Assembly (NCBI GenBank): GCA_900542295.1
Contig: UQNJ01000004.1
Span: forward strand, 1 to 64,000
Source: an uncultured Eubacteriales bacterium
GTDB lineage: Bacteria > Bacillota > Clostridia > Peptostreptococcales > Anaerovoracaceae
Length of the DNA stretch: 64,000 nucleotides
Direction of reading: 5' to 3'
Below are positions 35,499 to 44,059 of this stretch, in pieces. A program made the position numbers and the translations under genes. The notes below the pieces were generated by a model. That model saw only the letters and a program-made list of their open reading frames with translations, made no database searches and had not been told where the DNA came from. Position 1 is the first letter of the stretch; each line of letters starts with the position of its first letter.

Positions 35499-35936
35499 AT
35501 GAAACCTCTGGACAAAAAGGATGCAGGCGAAAAAGCGGAAAAGAAGCCGGAGAAAAAAATAGATTTTTCAAAGGTCAATATTGAGCCGCTTTTTGAAGAG
35601 GATGTTGATTTTGAAACATTCAGCAAATCCGATTTCCGTGTTGTAAAGGTTAAAGAATGTACTGCTGTGCCTAAGAGCAAGAAACTTCTTAAGTTTGTTC
35701 TCGATGACGGTGTTCGCAAAGACCGTGTAATCTTAAGCGGTATTCATGAATATTACGAGCCGGAAGAACTGGTTGGTAAAACACTTGTTGCAATCACAAA
35801 TTTACCTCCGAGAAAGATGATGGGAATCGACTCAGAGGGCATGATAATATCTGCCGTTTATGAGCATGACGGAAAAGAAGGACTCAATTTGCTTATGTTA
35901 AGTGACGAAATTCCGGCAGGTGCAAAGCTCTACTAA
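35499..35936 (+). pseudogene. metG: 3' fragment of metG (C-terminal tRNA-binding domain)
   Basis: 145 residues. A charged lysine-rich linker is followed by the OB-fold tRNA-binding domain found at the C-terminus of many bacterial methionyl-tRNA synthetases (FSKSDFRVVKVKECTAVPKS; NLPPRKMMGIDSEGMI). The catalytic and anticodon-binding parts are absent and should lie left of the ICE. No good ribosome binding site precedes the ATG, so it is treated as a severed gene end. A stand-alone tRNA-binding protein is the alternative. A terminator follows. Confidence 0.7.
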
Positions 35937-35989
35937 ATTTTATGCAGTAAATCGTGCAGAACTGAAAAAATCGCATAATAAGCAGAATG

Positions 35990-36022
35990 AATGGGCAGCC
36001 CCAAGTGGGATTGCCCATTTTT
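35990..36022 (+). terminator. metG terminator
   Basis: AATGGGCA pairs with TGCCCATT, followed by TTTT. Confidence 0.75.
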
Positions 36023-36128
36023 AGAAGAAAGAGAAAACGGAGTGTGAGCTGCGCAAGACAGCAGCAACAGAGAGTTGCTTGTTTGCGGGATGCACGTAGA
36101 CTATAATATTTACAAGGTGGTGATTTTA

Positions 36129-36896
36129 ATGGATACTAAAGATGTTATATTCGAATTGCGAACGAAAAAAGGTTTGTCGCAGGATGAACTTGCTGAAAAG
36201 CTTTATGTTACGAGACAAGCGGTATCCCGTTGGGAAAACGGAGAAACAATTCCAAATACAGAAACCTTAAAGCTGCTCTCAAAGTTTTTTGATGTTTCAA
36301 TCAATACGCTTTTAGGAACACCGAGAAAACTTATCTGTCAGTGCTGCGGAATGCCGCTTGATGATGACACAGTCATCAGTCATAATCACGATGGCACATT
36401 TAACGAGGACTATTGCAAGTGGTGCTATACTGATGGAACATATACCTATAATGATATGGATGACCTGATTGAAGTCTGTGTTAAAAATATGGCAAGCGAA
36501 AACTTCACCGAGGAGCAGGTGCGTTCTTACTTGAAAGGCTTACTTCCCCAATTAGATTACTGGAAGCGTTATAATGAACTCAGTGACAATGGTCGATTTG
36601 AACAATTTAAGCAACAGCTGATTAGGGAAATGAACGAACTTCATATAGAAGGAATGCCAAAAGTAAAAAAACTGAATGCTCTTGTAGGAAAGTATGTAAA
36701 TCTGGAGTATATGTTGCCAAACGGCAATCCGATAAAATTTTTGGATGACTCAAAGACATATCTTGGAAATCAACTTGAAAGTGAATTCGGCGGTGAAAGA
36801 TGCTTTGGGGTTATCGCAGATATGGATTTTTTTCTTGTATGCACTTATGAAAAAGATGGATTGAACCCGGAATTAGTGCTGTATAAAAAAAGATAA
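36129..36896 (+). CDS. XRE regulator with zinc-ribbon domain (255 aa)
   Basis: Residues 1-65 are a Cro/CI helix-turn-helix (LSQDELAEKLYVTRQAVSRW). A zinc ribbon follows (CQCCGMPLDD...CKWCYTDG, about 72-105), of the putative-zinc-ribbon type often found in TetR- or XRE-linked Firmicute proteins. The rest is an unassigned region that could bind a ligand. ATG at 36129 has AAGGTGGTG upstream. It probably senses a small molecule or stress and regulates itself; the target is unknown. Confidence 0.7.
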   Translation: MDTKDVIFELRTKKGLSQDELAEKLYVTRQAVSRWENGETIPNTETLKLLSKFFDVSINTLLGTPRKLICQCCGMPLDDDTVISHNHDGTFNEDYCKWCYTDGTYTYNDMDDLIEVCVKNMASENFTEEQVRSYLKGLLPQLDYWKRYNELSDNGRFEQFKQQLIREMNELHIEGMPKVKKLNALVGKYVNLEYMLPNGNPIKFLDDSKTYLGNQLESEFGGERCFGVIADMDFFLVCTYEKDGLNPELVLYKKR

Positions 36897-37060
36897 AATA
36901 TCATATTTCTCTTGATGATAACGAATACCACAGATTGATAGAGCAGCTTATGAAATTAAAAAACAGCCTTTTTCAGCAAGTCAGATATACCGGCGCCGTT
37001 GACGATTTGCTTATTAAGATTTCTATAGCAAGGAAGAAGAAAAAAGTAGAATACAGCTAA
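36887..37060 (+). pseudogene. Remnant of a small mobilisation-type ORF
   Basis: The frame reads YHISLDDNEYHRLIEQLMKL and ends VEYS before TAA. It resembles short MobC-like or plasmid-associated proteins but has no in-frame start codon at its head, and it follows a stop at 36884. A decayed gene end. Confidence 0.4.
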
Positions 37061-37068
37061 TAAAAAAG

Positions 37069-37106
37069 ACCTCCTGCCGAAACGATTCGGTAAGAGGTCA
37101 AATTTT
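37069..37106 (+). terminator. Terminator
   Basis: GACCTC and CCGAA pair with TTCGG and GAGGTC, followed by AAATTTTT. Confidence 0.75.
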
Positions 37107-37141
37107 TAGCGCTGCAAATTTCAGTTTGAGGAGATTTAGAT

Positions 37142-37428
37142 ATGATAGAGATACCAGAAAGAGTCAATTACGGAGAATGGGATAAAGATGATTTTATAAT
37201 TCCGGCTGAATTTGAACTTACAAGCGATAGTTTTCTTCACGAATCGATACAGGTTTTTTATAAAGCCGGTGGATTGTACTCTGATATTAAAGAAAGAAAA
37301 TATAAACCTGACGGTAAACATCATAAAACCCTTTGTCTGATATGGATAAACATTCTCTTAAAAAGCAAGGTGTTCCTGATTTATTTATTGATGATATCAG
37401 CGGTGACAATATTAACATGAAGATTTGA
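37142..37428 (+). pseudogene. Frameshifted small gene of unknown type
   Basis: Starts with a good AGGAG site as MIEIPERVNYGEWDKDD. Near 37325 the reading becomes hydrophobic and implausible, while another frame continues soberly as DMDKHSLKKQGVPDLFIDDI to TGA at 37428. A single indel probably broke an approximately 95-residue protein. No family recognised. Confidence 0.45.
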
Positions 37429-37443
37429 ATTTGAGGTGGAAAT

Positions 37444-37767
37444 ATGGCATCAAGCAAGGAATACTTAGAGTTTATTTTAGGGCAGCTATCTGAGTTAGAA
37501 GAAATTACTTATTGAGCTATGATGGGAGAATTTATTATTTATTATCGTGGCAAGATTTTAGGCGGTATCTATGATGATAGATTACTTGTTAAACCAGTAA
37601 AATCAGCAATTAGTTATATGCCGGCAGCTCCGTATGAATTACCTTATGAGGGGGCAAAAGAGATGTTGTTAGTAGAAGAAGCTGATAATAAGGAATTTTT
37701 AATAGGCTTATTTCATGCAATGTATGATGAACTGCCAACCCCAAAACCGAAAAAAAGAAATAAATAA
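37444..37767 (+). pseudogene. TfoX N-terminal-domain gene with one nonsense codon
   Basis: The frame from ATG 37444 reads MASSKEYLEFILGQLSELEE, then ITY, then TGA (37513-37515), then AMMGEFIIYYRGKILGG and on to a normal end at 37767. TfoX-like proteins have Arg at that place, so CGA to TGA is the simplest explanation. The remaining 107 codons are intact, which suggests recent loss. The downstream ATG at 37519 could give a truncated product. Confidence 0.75.
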
Positions 37768-37788
37768 CTTAAATTTTGTCGAATTACT

Positions 37789-37829
37789 CTTTGAGAGAGG
37801 AACACCCTTTCTCAAAGGGCTTTTTTTAA
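37789..37829 (+). terminator. Terminator after the TfoX pseudogene
   Basis: CTTTGAGAGAGG pairs with CCCTTTCTCAAAG, followed by GGGCTTTTTTT. Confidence 0.75.
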
Positions 37830-37901
37830 CTTATCCGCATATTCGCAAACTTGGGTCAAGTACATTTTCTTCATATAATAAAGCCACAGGAAAGCAAGGA
37901 G

Positions 37902-38027
37902 GTGTATATCGTCTATGCGGATAATTATCTTGTTGTGTATATTTCTTGTTTGGAAGAAAAAATTGTGAATATCGCTAATGTCATGTATGGCAGATGTGAT
38001 ATAGGTGAACAGTTAAAGAAAATTTAA
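37902..38027 (+). pseudogene. Remnant coding fragment
   Basis: A 41-codon frame reading VYIVYADNYLVVYISCLEEK and ending GEQLKKI before TAA. It looks like the C-terminus of an unidentified protein without its start. The following 38028-38311 hold a weak hairpin with a T-run (38061-38092) and no other gene. Confidence 0.35.
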
Positions 38028-38311
38028 TACGAAAAGAATATGAAATATAGTTTATTAATAAGCAGGTGGCCATTATGACCGGCTGTTTTTTCTTACACAA
38101 AAATCAGATTGCAGTAATGAAATGAATGGTATTTTTACGGAAATTGGAAAAGGTTACGTCTTTGTAGCAAGGCGGCAGTTATTGAGTATTTCTTAATAAC
38201 TGCTTTCTGTATATTTCTTATGCCGATGACAGTCCCAAAATAACCTAATACATAAAATTTGTGACAAATATGCTACATTCCTGTAAAATTAAGATGTCGG
38301 AGGTGATGGCG

Positions 38312-38752
38312 ATGATTTTTAAATTATTGATTGATAAAAATTGTAATGAAGAAGTGACTGCAACTGTGCATGAAAGAACGCCTCTTATCGACGAAATAGA
38401 AAGGCTCGTTTTGCAGGACTGCATTAAGGATAAAATCCCGGGATATGAGGATGATACAATTGTAATGCTGTCTATAAACAGTATTGAGTGCTTTTATGTC
38501 GAAAAAGATAAGACTTATGCACATTGCACGAATAAAAAGCGATACCGGATCAAAAAACGATTGTATGAGCTTAATAGCCTCTTGCCGAATGATTTTGAAA
38601 AAATCAACAAATCGGCAATAGCGAATTGGAGACATATATCTAAGCTTACGGTGCAGTTATCGGGAGCAGTCAATGTAGTATTTAAAAGCGGCTATGAGGA
38701 TTACATTTCAAGAAGATGTTTTTCTGAAATTAGAAAGAGGTACGAATTATGA
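38312..38752 (+). CDS. LytTR DNA-binding regulator (146 aa)
   Basis: A short N-terminal segment, then a LytTR domain (about 45-146): IECFYVEKDKTYAHCTNKKR, FEKINKSAIANWRHISKL and YEDYISRRCFSEIRKRY. There is no receiver domain. Such stand-alone LytTR proteins are usually paired with a DUF3021 membrane protein, as here (ATGA overlap), and regulate their own operon. ATG at 38312 follows CGGAGGTGATG. Confidence 0.85.
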   Translation: MIFKLLIDKNCNEEVTATVHERTPLIDEIERLVLQDCIKDKIPGYEDDTIVMLSINSIECFYVEKDKTYAHCTNKKRYRIKKRLYELNSLLPNDFEKINKSAIANWRHISKLTVQLSGAVNVVFKSGYEDYISRRCFSEIRKRYEL

Positions 38753-39168
38753 AAAAATATATTAAAAGTTTTTGTTGTAGAGGAATGATGTTCGCATGGG
38801 GAGGCCCTGTGATTTTGGCAATCGTTTGGATTTGTCTGAAAAGTGCAGGAACAGTTTCAATTCTTACAGTTGATGAGGTGGTGCTCGGCACGATTTCATC
38901 AACACTGCTTGCCTTTATAGCAGCAGGAATAACTATTGTTTATCAGATTGAACAGCTTCCGAAAGCATTTGCAGGGATGATTCAATGTGCGGTCCTTTAT
39001 ATTGACTATCTTGGTATTTATTTGTTGAATGGTTGGATACTATGGGATAAAGTTTTGGGTTTTACCTTGATTTTTTTGCTGGGCTTTGTTGCAATTTGGT
39101 TTATTATTTATATTCCGATTCGTATAAAGGTGAAGAGATTGAATCGCATGTTGAACGAAAACAGGTAA
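38749..39168 (+). CDS. DUF3021 membrane protein
   Basis: 139 residues with four predicted membrane helices (about 13-30, 45-62, 75-95, 100-120) and a basic tail. DUF3021 proteins pair with LytTR regulators and probably hold or inhibit them at the membrane. Its start overlaps the LytTR stop. Confidence 0.8.
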   Translation: MKKYIKSFCCRGMMFAWGGPVILAIVWICLKSAGTVSILTVDEVVLGTISSTLLAFIAAGITIVYQIEQLPKAFAGMIQCAVLYIDYLGIYLLNGWILWDKVLGFTLIFLLGFVAIWFIIYIPIRIKVKRLNRMLNENR

Positions 39169-39201
39169 TATCACATATTGTGTCTGCAATTATAATATAA
39201 A

Positions 39202-39250
39202 AATACGACCGCCGATTTACTGTGAAATTTGGCGGTCGTATTTTTATTTT
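39202..39250. terminator. Bidirectional terminator
   Basis: AATACGACCGCC pairs fully with GGCGGTCGTATT, with T-runs in both directions. It separates DUF3021 from the convergent punA-like gene. Confidence 0.85.
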
Positions 39251-39266
39251 CTTAATGCTGCAGGTC

Positions 39267-40082
39267 TTACCAGTTTTCCACTACGGCTTTTACCCAAGCG
39301 CACAGTTTGGCGCTTGCCTCGTCGGCAGTCTTAAGAACCTGAAGATGGTCATGCTTAACCTTTGAAATGCCCGTTGCCATATTTGTTATGCAAGATATTC
39401 CGAGAACTTTTATACCGAGGTAATTTGCGGCGATAGTTTCGGGAACGGTTGACATTCCCACAGCATCTGCTCCGAGCACGGCAAAGGCTCTGATTTCTGC
39501 AGCCGTTTCAAAGCAAGGACCCGGATAGAAAGTATATACTCCATGTTTGTAATCTATACCTAATTTTTTTCCTATACTTTCTGCCTTTTCAATCAATGTT
39601 TTGTTATATGCTTCGGTCATGTCAGGAAAACGGGGGCCGAGGCGATCGTCGTTTATTCCAATCAAAGAGTTACGTGCAGAAAAGTTTATGTGGTCTGTTA
39701 TAAGCATCAAATCGCCCGGAACGAATGAAGTGTTTATTCCTCCGCATGCATTGGTAACTATGAGAGATTCGACTCCAAGCTGTTTCATTACATAAACAGG
39801 GTAAGTTACTTCTTTCATTTCAAAACCTTCATAGTAGTGGAATCTCCCCTGCATACATATTACTGTCTGCTCTCCTATTTTTCCTAAAACTAAATTACCT
39901 GCGTGGCCTTCAACATGAGATTTTGGGAAATGTGGTATAGAAGTGTAAGGTATGACTTCTTTATCTTCCATAATGTCTACCAATGCACCCAGACCGCTTC
40001 CTAAAATTATTCCGATAGTGGGTTTGTGGGATGTGTGCTTTGATATAAATTCGGCAGACTCCATAATCTGATCGTAAAACAT
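39267..40082 (-). CDS. punA: Purine-nucleoside phosphorylase
   Basis: A 271-residue trimeric-type phosphorylase that splits inosine or guanosine with phosphate in purine salvage. Motifs: ILGSGLGALVD near the N-terminus (phosphate site), GRFHYYEG, TNACGGIN and the base-binding stretch PGPCFETAAEIR. The ATG at 40082 has AGGAGA upstream; an apparent extension to 40304 is the antisense of the next gene and is rejected. Confidence 0.92.
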   Translation of the reverse strand: MFYDQIMESAEFISKHTSHKPTIGIILGSGLGALVDIMEDKEVIPYTSIPHFPKSHVEGHAGNLVLGKIGEQTVICMQGRFHYYEGFEMKEVTYPVYVMKQLGVESLIVTNACGGINTSFVPGDLMLITDHINFSARNSLIGINDDRLGPRFPDMTEAYNKTLIEKAESIGKKLGIDYKHGVYTFYPGPCFETAAEIRAFAVLGADAVGMSTVPETIAANYLGIKVLGISCITNMATGISKVKHDHLQVLKTADEASAKLCAWVKAVVENW

Positions 40083-40110
40083 AAAATTTCTCCTTTGGTG
40101 TAGTGTATTG

Positions 40111-40150
40111 TAAATGAAAAGCCGCTCGCCGATTTGCGGCAAGCGGCTTG
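40111..40150 (-). terminator. Terminator of the SPFH/NfeD unit
   Basis: On the minus strand AAGCCGCTTGCCGC pairs with GGCGAGCGGCTT, followed by TTCATTT. Confidence 0.75.
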
Positions 40151-40164
40151 CGAATGTATTATTC

Positions 40165-41061
40165 TTATTCTTTGACGAATTCCTTAAGTGAAGTTGCAAG
40201 TCCTGCAAGGCCCTGAATTTCTGACGGAATGATAATCTTTGTTGCCTGACCGTCAGCAGCTTTTTCAAAAGCTTCAAGACTTTTGAGCTTGATAACGGAG
40301 TCATCGGCTCCAGCTTCTTTGATTAGCTTAAGACCGTCTGCGGTAGCTTGGTTTATCATGAGGATTGCAGCTGACTGACCCTCAGCCTCCTTGATGGCAG
40401 TTTGCTTTTTAGCTTCTGCTTGAAGTATTGCTGCTTCCTTTTGACCTTCTGCAATAAGAACCTGAGATTTTTTCTCACCTTCTGCGATAAGAATAGCTTC
40501 TCTTCTTTCTCGTTCTGCACGCATCTGCTTTTCCATTGCAACCTGAATGTCCTTAGGAGGAGTTATGTTTTTAACTTCAACTCTGTTTATCTTTATTCCC
40601 CAAGGGTCTGTAGCTTCGTCTAAAACCATGCGTATTTTGCTGTTGATGTGCTCCCTGCTTGTGAGGGATTCATCAAGCTCGAGTTCGCCGATTATATTTC
40701 TAAGAGTAGTAGCTGTCAGATTTTCTATAGCGTCCATAGGGCTTTCCACTCCATAAGTATAGAGTTTAGGGTCTGTTATCTGGAAATATACAACCGTGTC
40801 GATTTCCATGGTAACATTATCCTTCGTTATTACAGGCTGAGGCGGAAAGTCGATAACCTTTTCTTTCAATGAAACTTTTCTTGAAATCTTATCAATCAAA
40901 GGAACCTTAAAGTGCAGACCAACCTGCCATGTGCCATAGTAAGCACCTAATCTTTCAACGACATACGCTCTTGCCTGAGGTACTATTCTTATGTTTGAAA
41001 CAAGAAGCCATATAATAACAGCAGCAATCAGGCATACAATTACAATTTGAAAAATTCCCAT
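40165..41061 (-). CDS. SPFH/band 7 membrane protein (stomatin-like)
   Basis: 298 residues. One N-terminal membrane helix (about 5-24), then an SPFH domain (VVERLGAYYGTWQVGLHFKV; FPPQPVITKDNVTMEID) and an alanine/glutamate-rich coiled coil (about 190-250) that drives oligomerisation. Such proteins scaffold membrane microdomains. It follows an NfeD gene by 16 bases, the usual partner of slipin-type SPFH proteins. Confidence 0.88.
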   Translation of the reverse strand: MGIFQIVIVCLIAAVIIWLLVSNIRIVPQARAYVVERLGAYYGTWQVGLHFKVPLIDKISRKVSLKEKVIDFPPQPVITKDNVTMEIDTVVYFQITDPKLYTYGVESPMDAIENLTATTLRNIIGELELDESLTSREHINSKIRMVLDEATDPWGIKINRVEVKNITPPKDIQVAMEKQMRAERERREAILIAEGEKKSQVLIAEGQKEAAILQAEAKKQTAIKEAEGQSAAILMINQATADGLKLIKEAGADDSVIKLKSLEAFEKAADGQATKIIIPSEIQGLAGLATSLKEFVKE

Positions 41062-41077
41062 ATCATCTCAATCCTTT

Positions 41078-41533
41078 CTAATCTTCTTCGGGCTTAACCA
41101 AAAGTTTTACGCCCTCTATAGCGATAATTTTCACATGTGTTCCGCAAGGTATAACAGCGTCATCATCTGCACCTACAGCTGACCAGACTTGCCCGTTTAT
41201 ACGAACCTGACCTGTAACAAGAGGTCTGATTTCGCTTATGGTCTCAGCCGTTTGTCCGATGAGAGCGTCTGTGTTTGTGGCTTGAGAGCCGGTCTTTAGC
41301 TTCTCGACAAAGATTCTTCTTGTGAAAAGCAAAAGACAAAATGACACTATGAGGAACGCGACAAATTGTATTATGACAGAAACATCAAACAGTGAAAGCA
41401 ACAGAGCTACAAAAGAGCCTGCGGCAAACCAAATCGTTGTAAGCCCTACGGTAAGAGCTTCAATGATAAGAAATATAACCGCCAAACCCAGCCAGAAAAC
41501 GGCGGCACTTACATAAAAGCCGAATATTGTCAT
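41078..41533 (-). CDS. NfeD family protein
   Basis: 151 residues with two or three membrane helices at the N-terminus (about 8-30, 35-60) and a C-terminal OB-fold (LIGQTAETISEIRPLVTGQV; GTHVKIIAIEGVKLLVK). This is the short NfeD form lacking the ClpP-like protease. It is cotranscribed with the SPFH gene and probably helps assemble its membrane domain. Confidence 0.85.
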   Translation of the reverse strand: MTIFGFYVSAAVFWLGLAVIFLIIEALTVGLTTIWFAAGSFVALLLSLFDVSVIIQFVAFLIVSFCLLLFTRRIFVEKLKTGSQATNTDALIGQTAETISEIRPLVTGQVRINGQVWSAVGADDDAVIPCGTHVKIIAIEGVKLLVKPEED

Positions 41534-41625
41534 ATCCTTTCCCCCTTTTTGCGCTAAAATACAAAAGCGACAACTGATTGGAATTTTTCTTTTATTATAT
41601 ATTACATATAAGAGTAAAGCAACAC

Positions 41626-42807
41626 TTATATTTTGGATGACTTCACATAACTTGTATCAAATTCGGGAATACATTCAAATGTAGGGTCGAATTTATGGAT
41701 TGCATCTATCAGCTTCTCGGAAATATCGTTTTTTGAAATTTGACATTCTGGATGGAGTACCACATCGAAGACTACATTTGTATGAGTATTGCCGGGGATT
41801 ATTCTAAGATCGTGGAAGCTTAAAGCACCGTCGATACTTGAAATTGTGTTTTCTATTATTTCTTTCAGTGGCTCTCGGCGAGGGTCTGAAATGTTTACGG
41901 GGTCCATGTGTGCGGTTAGAAGAATGTTTAAATCACGGCTGATTGTTTTTTCTATATTATCCACGAGGTCATGGCTTATCATTACATCTACTTGCGAGTC
42001 TACTTCTATATGTATTGAAGCAAATATTTTGCCCGGACCGTAATTGTGTACAACCAAGTCGTGTATTCCCAATACTCCGTCGAAGGAAAACGCCATGTCC
42101 TCTATACTTTTTACAAGGTCAGGGTCGGGAGCCTCTCCGAGGAGCGGGCTGACAGTTTCTTTGACAAGACTTATTCCTGACCAGAGTATGAACAGAGCAA
42201 CTGCTATTCCGAAGTATCCGTCTAGTTGAAGTCCTGAAAAGTGACCGATAAGAATTCCCATAAGAACGACAACTGTGGAAATCACATCGTTCCTGCTGTC
42301 TGCGCCTGTTGCAATCAGAGCCAGGCTGTCTATTTTTTTGCCGGCTTTGATATTGAACAAAGCTTGCCATATTTTTACGGCTATTGCAAGCAGCAAAACT
42401 ATAACGACTATTGGGCTGAAATCAAGTGGCTCAGGATGCAGTATTTTGTTTACTGAACTTTTTCCAAGCTCTACTCCAACCAGTATTATCATTATTGAAA
42501 CTGCCGTGCCTGCCAGATACTCTATTCTTGCATGACCGTAAGGGTGCTCTTCATCTTCAGGCAGTGCAGACAGTTTAAATCCTATCAGTGTGATTATTGA
42601 AGAAGATGCGTCTGCCAGATTGTTGATACCGTCGGCTACTATTGCGATACTGCCGGAGATAAGTCCTATTATAATTTTCATTGCGCATAAAATACCGTTG
42701 GAAATTATGCCTACTATTCCTGCCAACTTGCCGTAAGCGTCTCTTACTTTTGGGTCTTTGACATTTTCAAAGTCTTTGACAAACTTTTTAAACAAAAAAT
42801 CACTCAT
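41626..42807 (-). CDS. Cation diffusion facilitator (CDF) transporter
   Basis: 393 residues. Six membrane helices in the first 220 residues, with metal-site Asp/His motifs (IVADGINNLADASSS in helix 2; EEHPYGHARIEYLAG loop; DSRNDVIST in helix 5). A cytosolic CDF C-terminal domain follows, then an extra approximately 80-residue extension with a second similar fold (DLRIIPGNTHTNVVFDVVLH). It exports divalent metals (Zn, Mn or Fe) using the proton gradient. It lies 12 bases after the TSCPD gene. Confidence 0.9.
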   Translation of the reverse strand: MSDFLFKKFVKDFENVKDPKVRDAYGKLAGIVGIISNGILCAMKIIIGLISGSIAIVADGINNLADASSSIITLIGFKLSALPEDEEHPYGHARIEYLAGTAVSIMIILVGVELGKSSVNKILHPEPLDFSPIVVIVLLLAIAVKIWQALFNIKAGKKIDSLALIATGADSRNDVISTVVVLMGILIGHFSGLQLDGYFGIAVALFILWSGISLVKETVSPLLGEAPDPDLVKSIEDMAFSFDGVLGIHDLVVHNYGPGKIFASIHIEVDSQVDVMISHDLVDNIEKTISRDLNILLTAHMDPVNISDPRREPLKEIIENTISSIDGALSFHDLRIIPGNTHTNVVFDVVLHPECQISKNDISEKLIDAIHKFDPTFECIPEFDTSYVKSSKI

Positions 42808-42819
42808 CAGATCACCCCA

Positions 42820-43071
42820 TTATGCGTTTTCAACGGCTTTTTTGATTGCTTTTGTAAGCTGATCGGCACAAGAAGTACCTTTTATGCCGCATTGAATTCC
42901 GGATAGCTTTTCAATTACTTCTTCGTAAGGCATACCCTCGACAAGCTTTGACAGGGCTTTAAGGTTGCCGTCACAGCCGCCTGCAAAGCTGACATGTTTG
43001 ACGATACCGTTATCAATCTCAAACTCTATATTGTGAGAGCAAGTTCTTTCCGGTGTGTAAGAATAAAACAT
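42820..43071 (-). CDS. TIGR03905-type TSCPD domain protein
   Basis: 83 residues, a stand-alone TSCPD domain (FAGGCDGNLKALSKLVEG; CGIKGTSCADQL). The domain is known from the C-terminus of B12-dependent ribonucleotide reductases, where its cysteines may bind metal. The role of the short form is unknown. A GAAAGGAG site precedes the ATG. Probably cotranscribed with the CDF gene. Confidence 0.85.
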   Translation of the reverse strand: MFYSYTPERTCSHNIEFEIDNGIVKHVSFAGGCDGNLKALSKLVEGMPYEEVIEKLSGIQCGIKGTSCADQLTKAIKKAVENA

Positions 43072-43163
43072 ATATAAACTCCTTTCAAAACAGTATATTA
43101 TTATGATAAAATGTAAATATCACATTTAGGAGAGTATTATAACATAATTTGAAGATTAAGACC

Positions 43164-43949
43164 ATGGAAAATAAATTATTACTGAATTTAGTGCAAGACA
43201 GATACGAAAAATTTCAGCGTTCTTACAGCATAATAAGCACAGATTTTCTTGATCTGGCGCAGCAATCGGCAGTTTCGACCATTGTGAGGGATTATGCATC
43301 CGAGGGTGCGTTTTTTTACGGCGGATATGAAAATGCTGACAGGCGGCAGATAGTATTTGTTCCCGACTATACAGGCGTAGAAAGTGAGACAGAGATTTTT
43401 GAATATTTCAAGGCGAATCCGGCAGAATGTCCTGTAGTTGTTTTGGATGTTACAGTGACATCAAAGGGAGCTGAATTGAAACATTCGGATTACTTAGGTT
43501 CTCTCTTGGCGCTGGGCATAAAGAGAGAAAAAACAGGAGACATAATGATTCGTGACGGAGGGGCGCAGATATTGGTAAGCCGGGAGATTTCAGCTTATCT
43601 TGCTGAAAATTACACAAAGGCCGGGCGGGTTTCATTAAAAACAAAGGTTCTTGAAATTTCAGAATTGACAGTTAAAGAATCAAAGACGGAAGAAAAAGAA
43701 ATACCTGTTTCATCGGTGAGATTAGACAATATTGTTTCGGCGGTATTCGGAGTTTCGAGAAAGAGTGCAGTCGAGGCGATAAACAAGGGCATTGTGTTTG
43801 TAGACAGTGTGGAAACAAAAAAGCCGGACTTTTTCCTTAAGGGCGGCGAGAAGATAGTCCTTAGAGGAAAGGGAAAGGCTATCTATAACGGTGTGACCGG
43901 AACCTCAAGAAAAGGAAAGTCATATGCCAACTTCACCAGGTATATTTAG
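43164..43949 (+). CDS. YlmH-family RNA-binding protein (S4 domain)
   Basis: 261 residues. The N-terminal region has the YlmH pattern TDFLDLAQQ and ADRRQIVFVPDY, a middle RRM-like fold has LGIKREKTGDI, and an S4 RNA-binding domain lies at about 185-245 (RLDNIVSAVFGVSRKSAVEA). YlmH proteins bind stalled 50S-peptidyl-tRNA complexes in ribosome rescue. The start is unclear: the ATG at 43164 fits family length but has no good site, and a TTG at 43149 is 16 bases after AGGAG. Confidence 0.85.
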   Translation: MENKLLLNLVQDRYEKFQRSYSIISTDFLDLAQQSAVSTIVRDYASEGAFFYGGYENADRRQIVFVPDYTGVESETEIFEYFKANPAECPVVVLDVTVTSKGAELKHSDYLGSLLALGIKREKTGDIMIRDGGAQILVSREISAYLAENYTKAGRVSLKTKVLEISELTVKESKTEEKEIPVSSVRLDNIVSAVFGVSRKSAVEAINKGIVFVDSVETKKPDFFLKGGEKIVLRGKGKAIYNGVTGTSRKGKSYANFTRYI

Positions 43950-44059
43950 GTGTTTTGAAAGCATAGGTTTGCCGGAGCGGGCGAAGCACGGAGAGCATGG
44001 CATGACCGGAGCGAGCGACACGGCAGGAGCGGATGAAAGCTTTGAGTGCAGGGGGATTT

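Noticed and set aside
37513..37515. In-frame TGA read as Sec or Trp in the TfoX gene
   Set aside because: Other genes in the window use TGA as a normal stop, no SECIS-like hairpin is adjacent, and relatives have Arg there.
39267..40304. 345-residue form of the purine phosphorylase
   Set aside because: The extra 74 residues run through the neighbouring terminator and the end of the next gene. The ATG at 40082 has a proper site.
43950..44059. Molybdenum cofactor riboswitch ahead of moaA
   Set aside because: The gap is only 110 bases and shows simple GC-rich repetition rather than the riboswitch fold.
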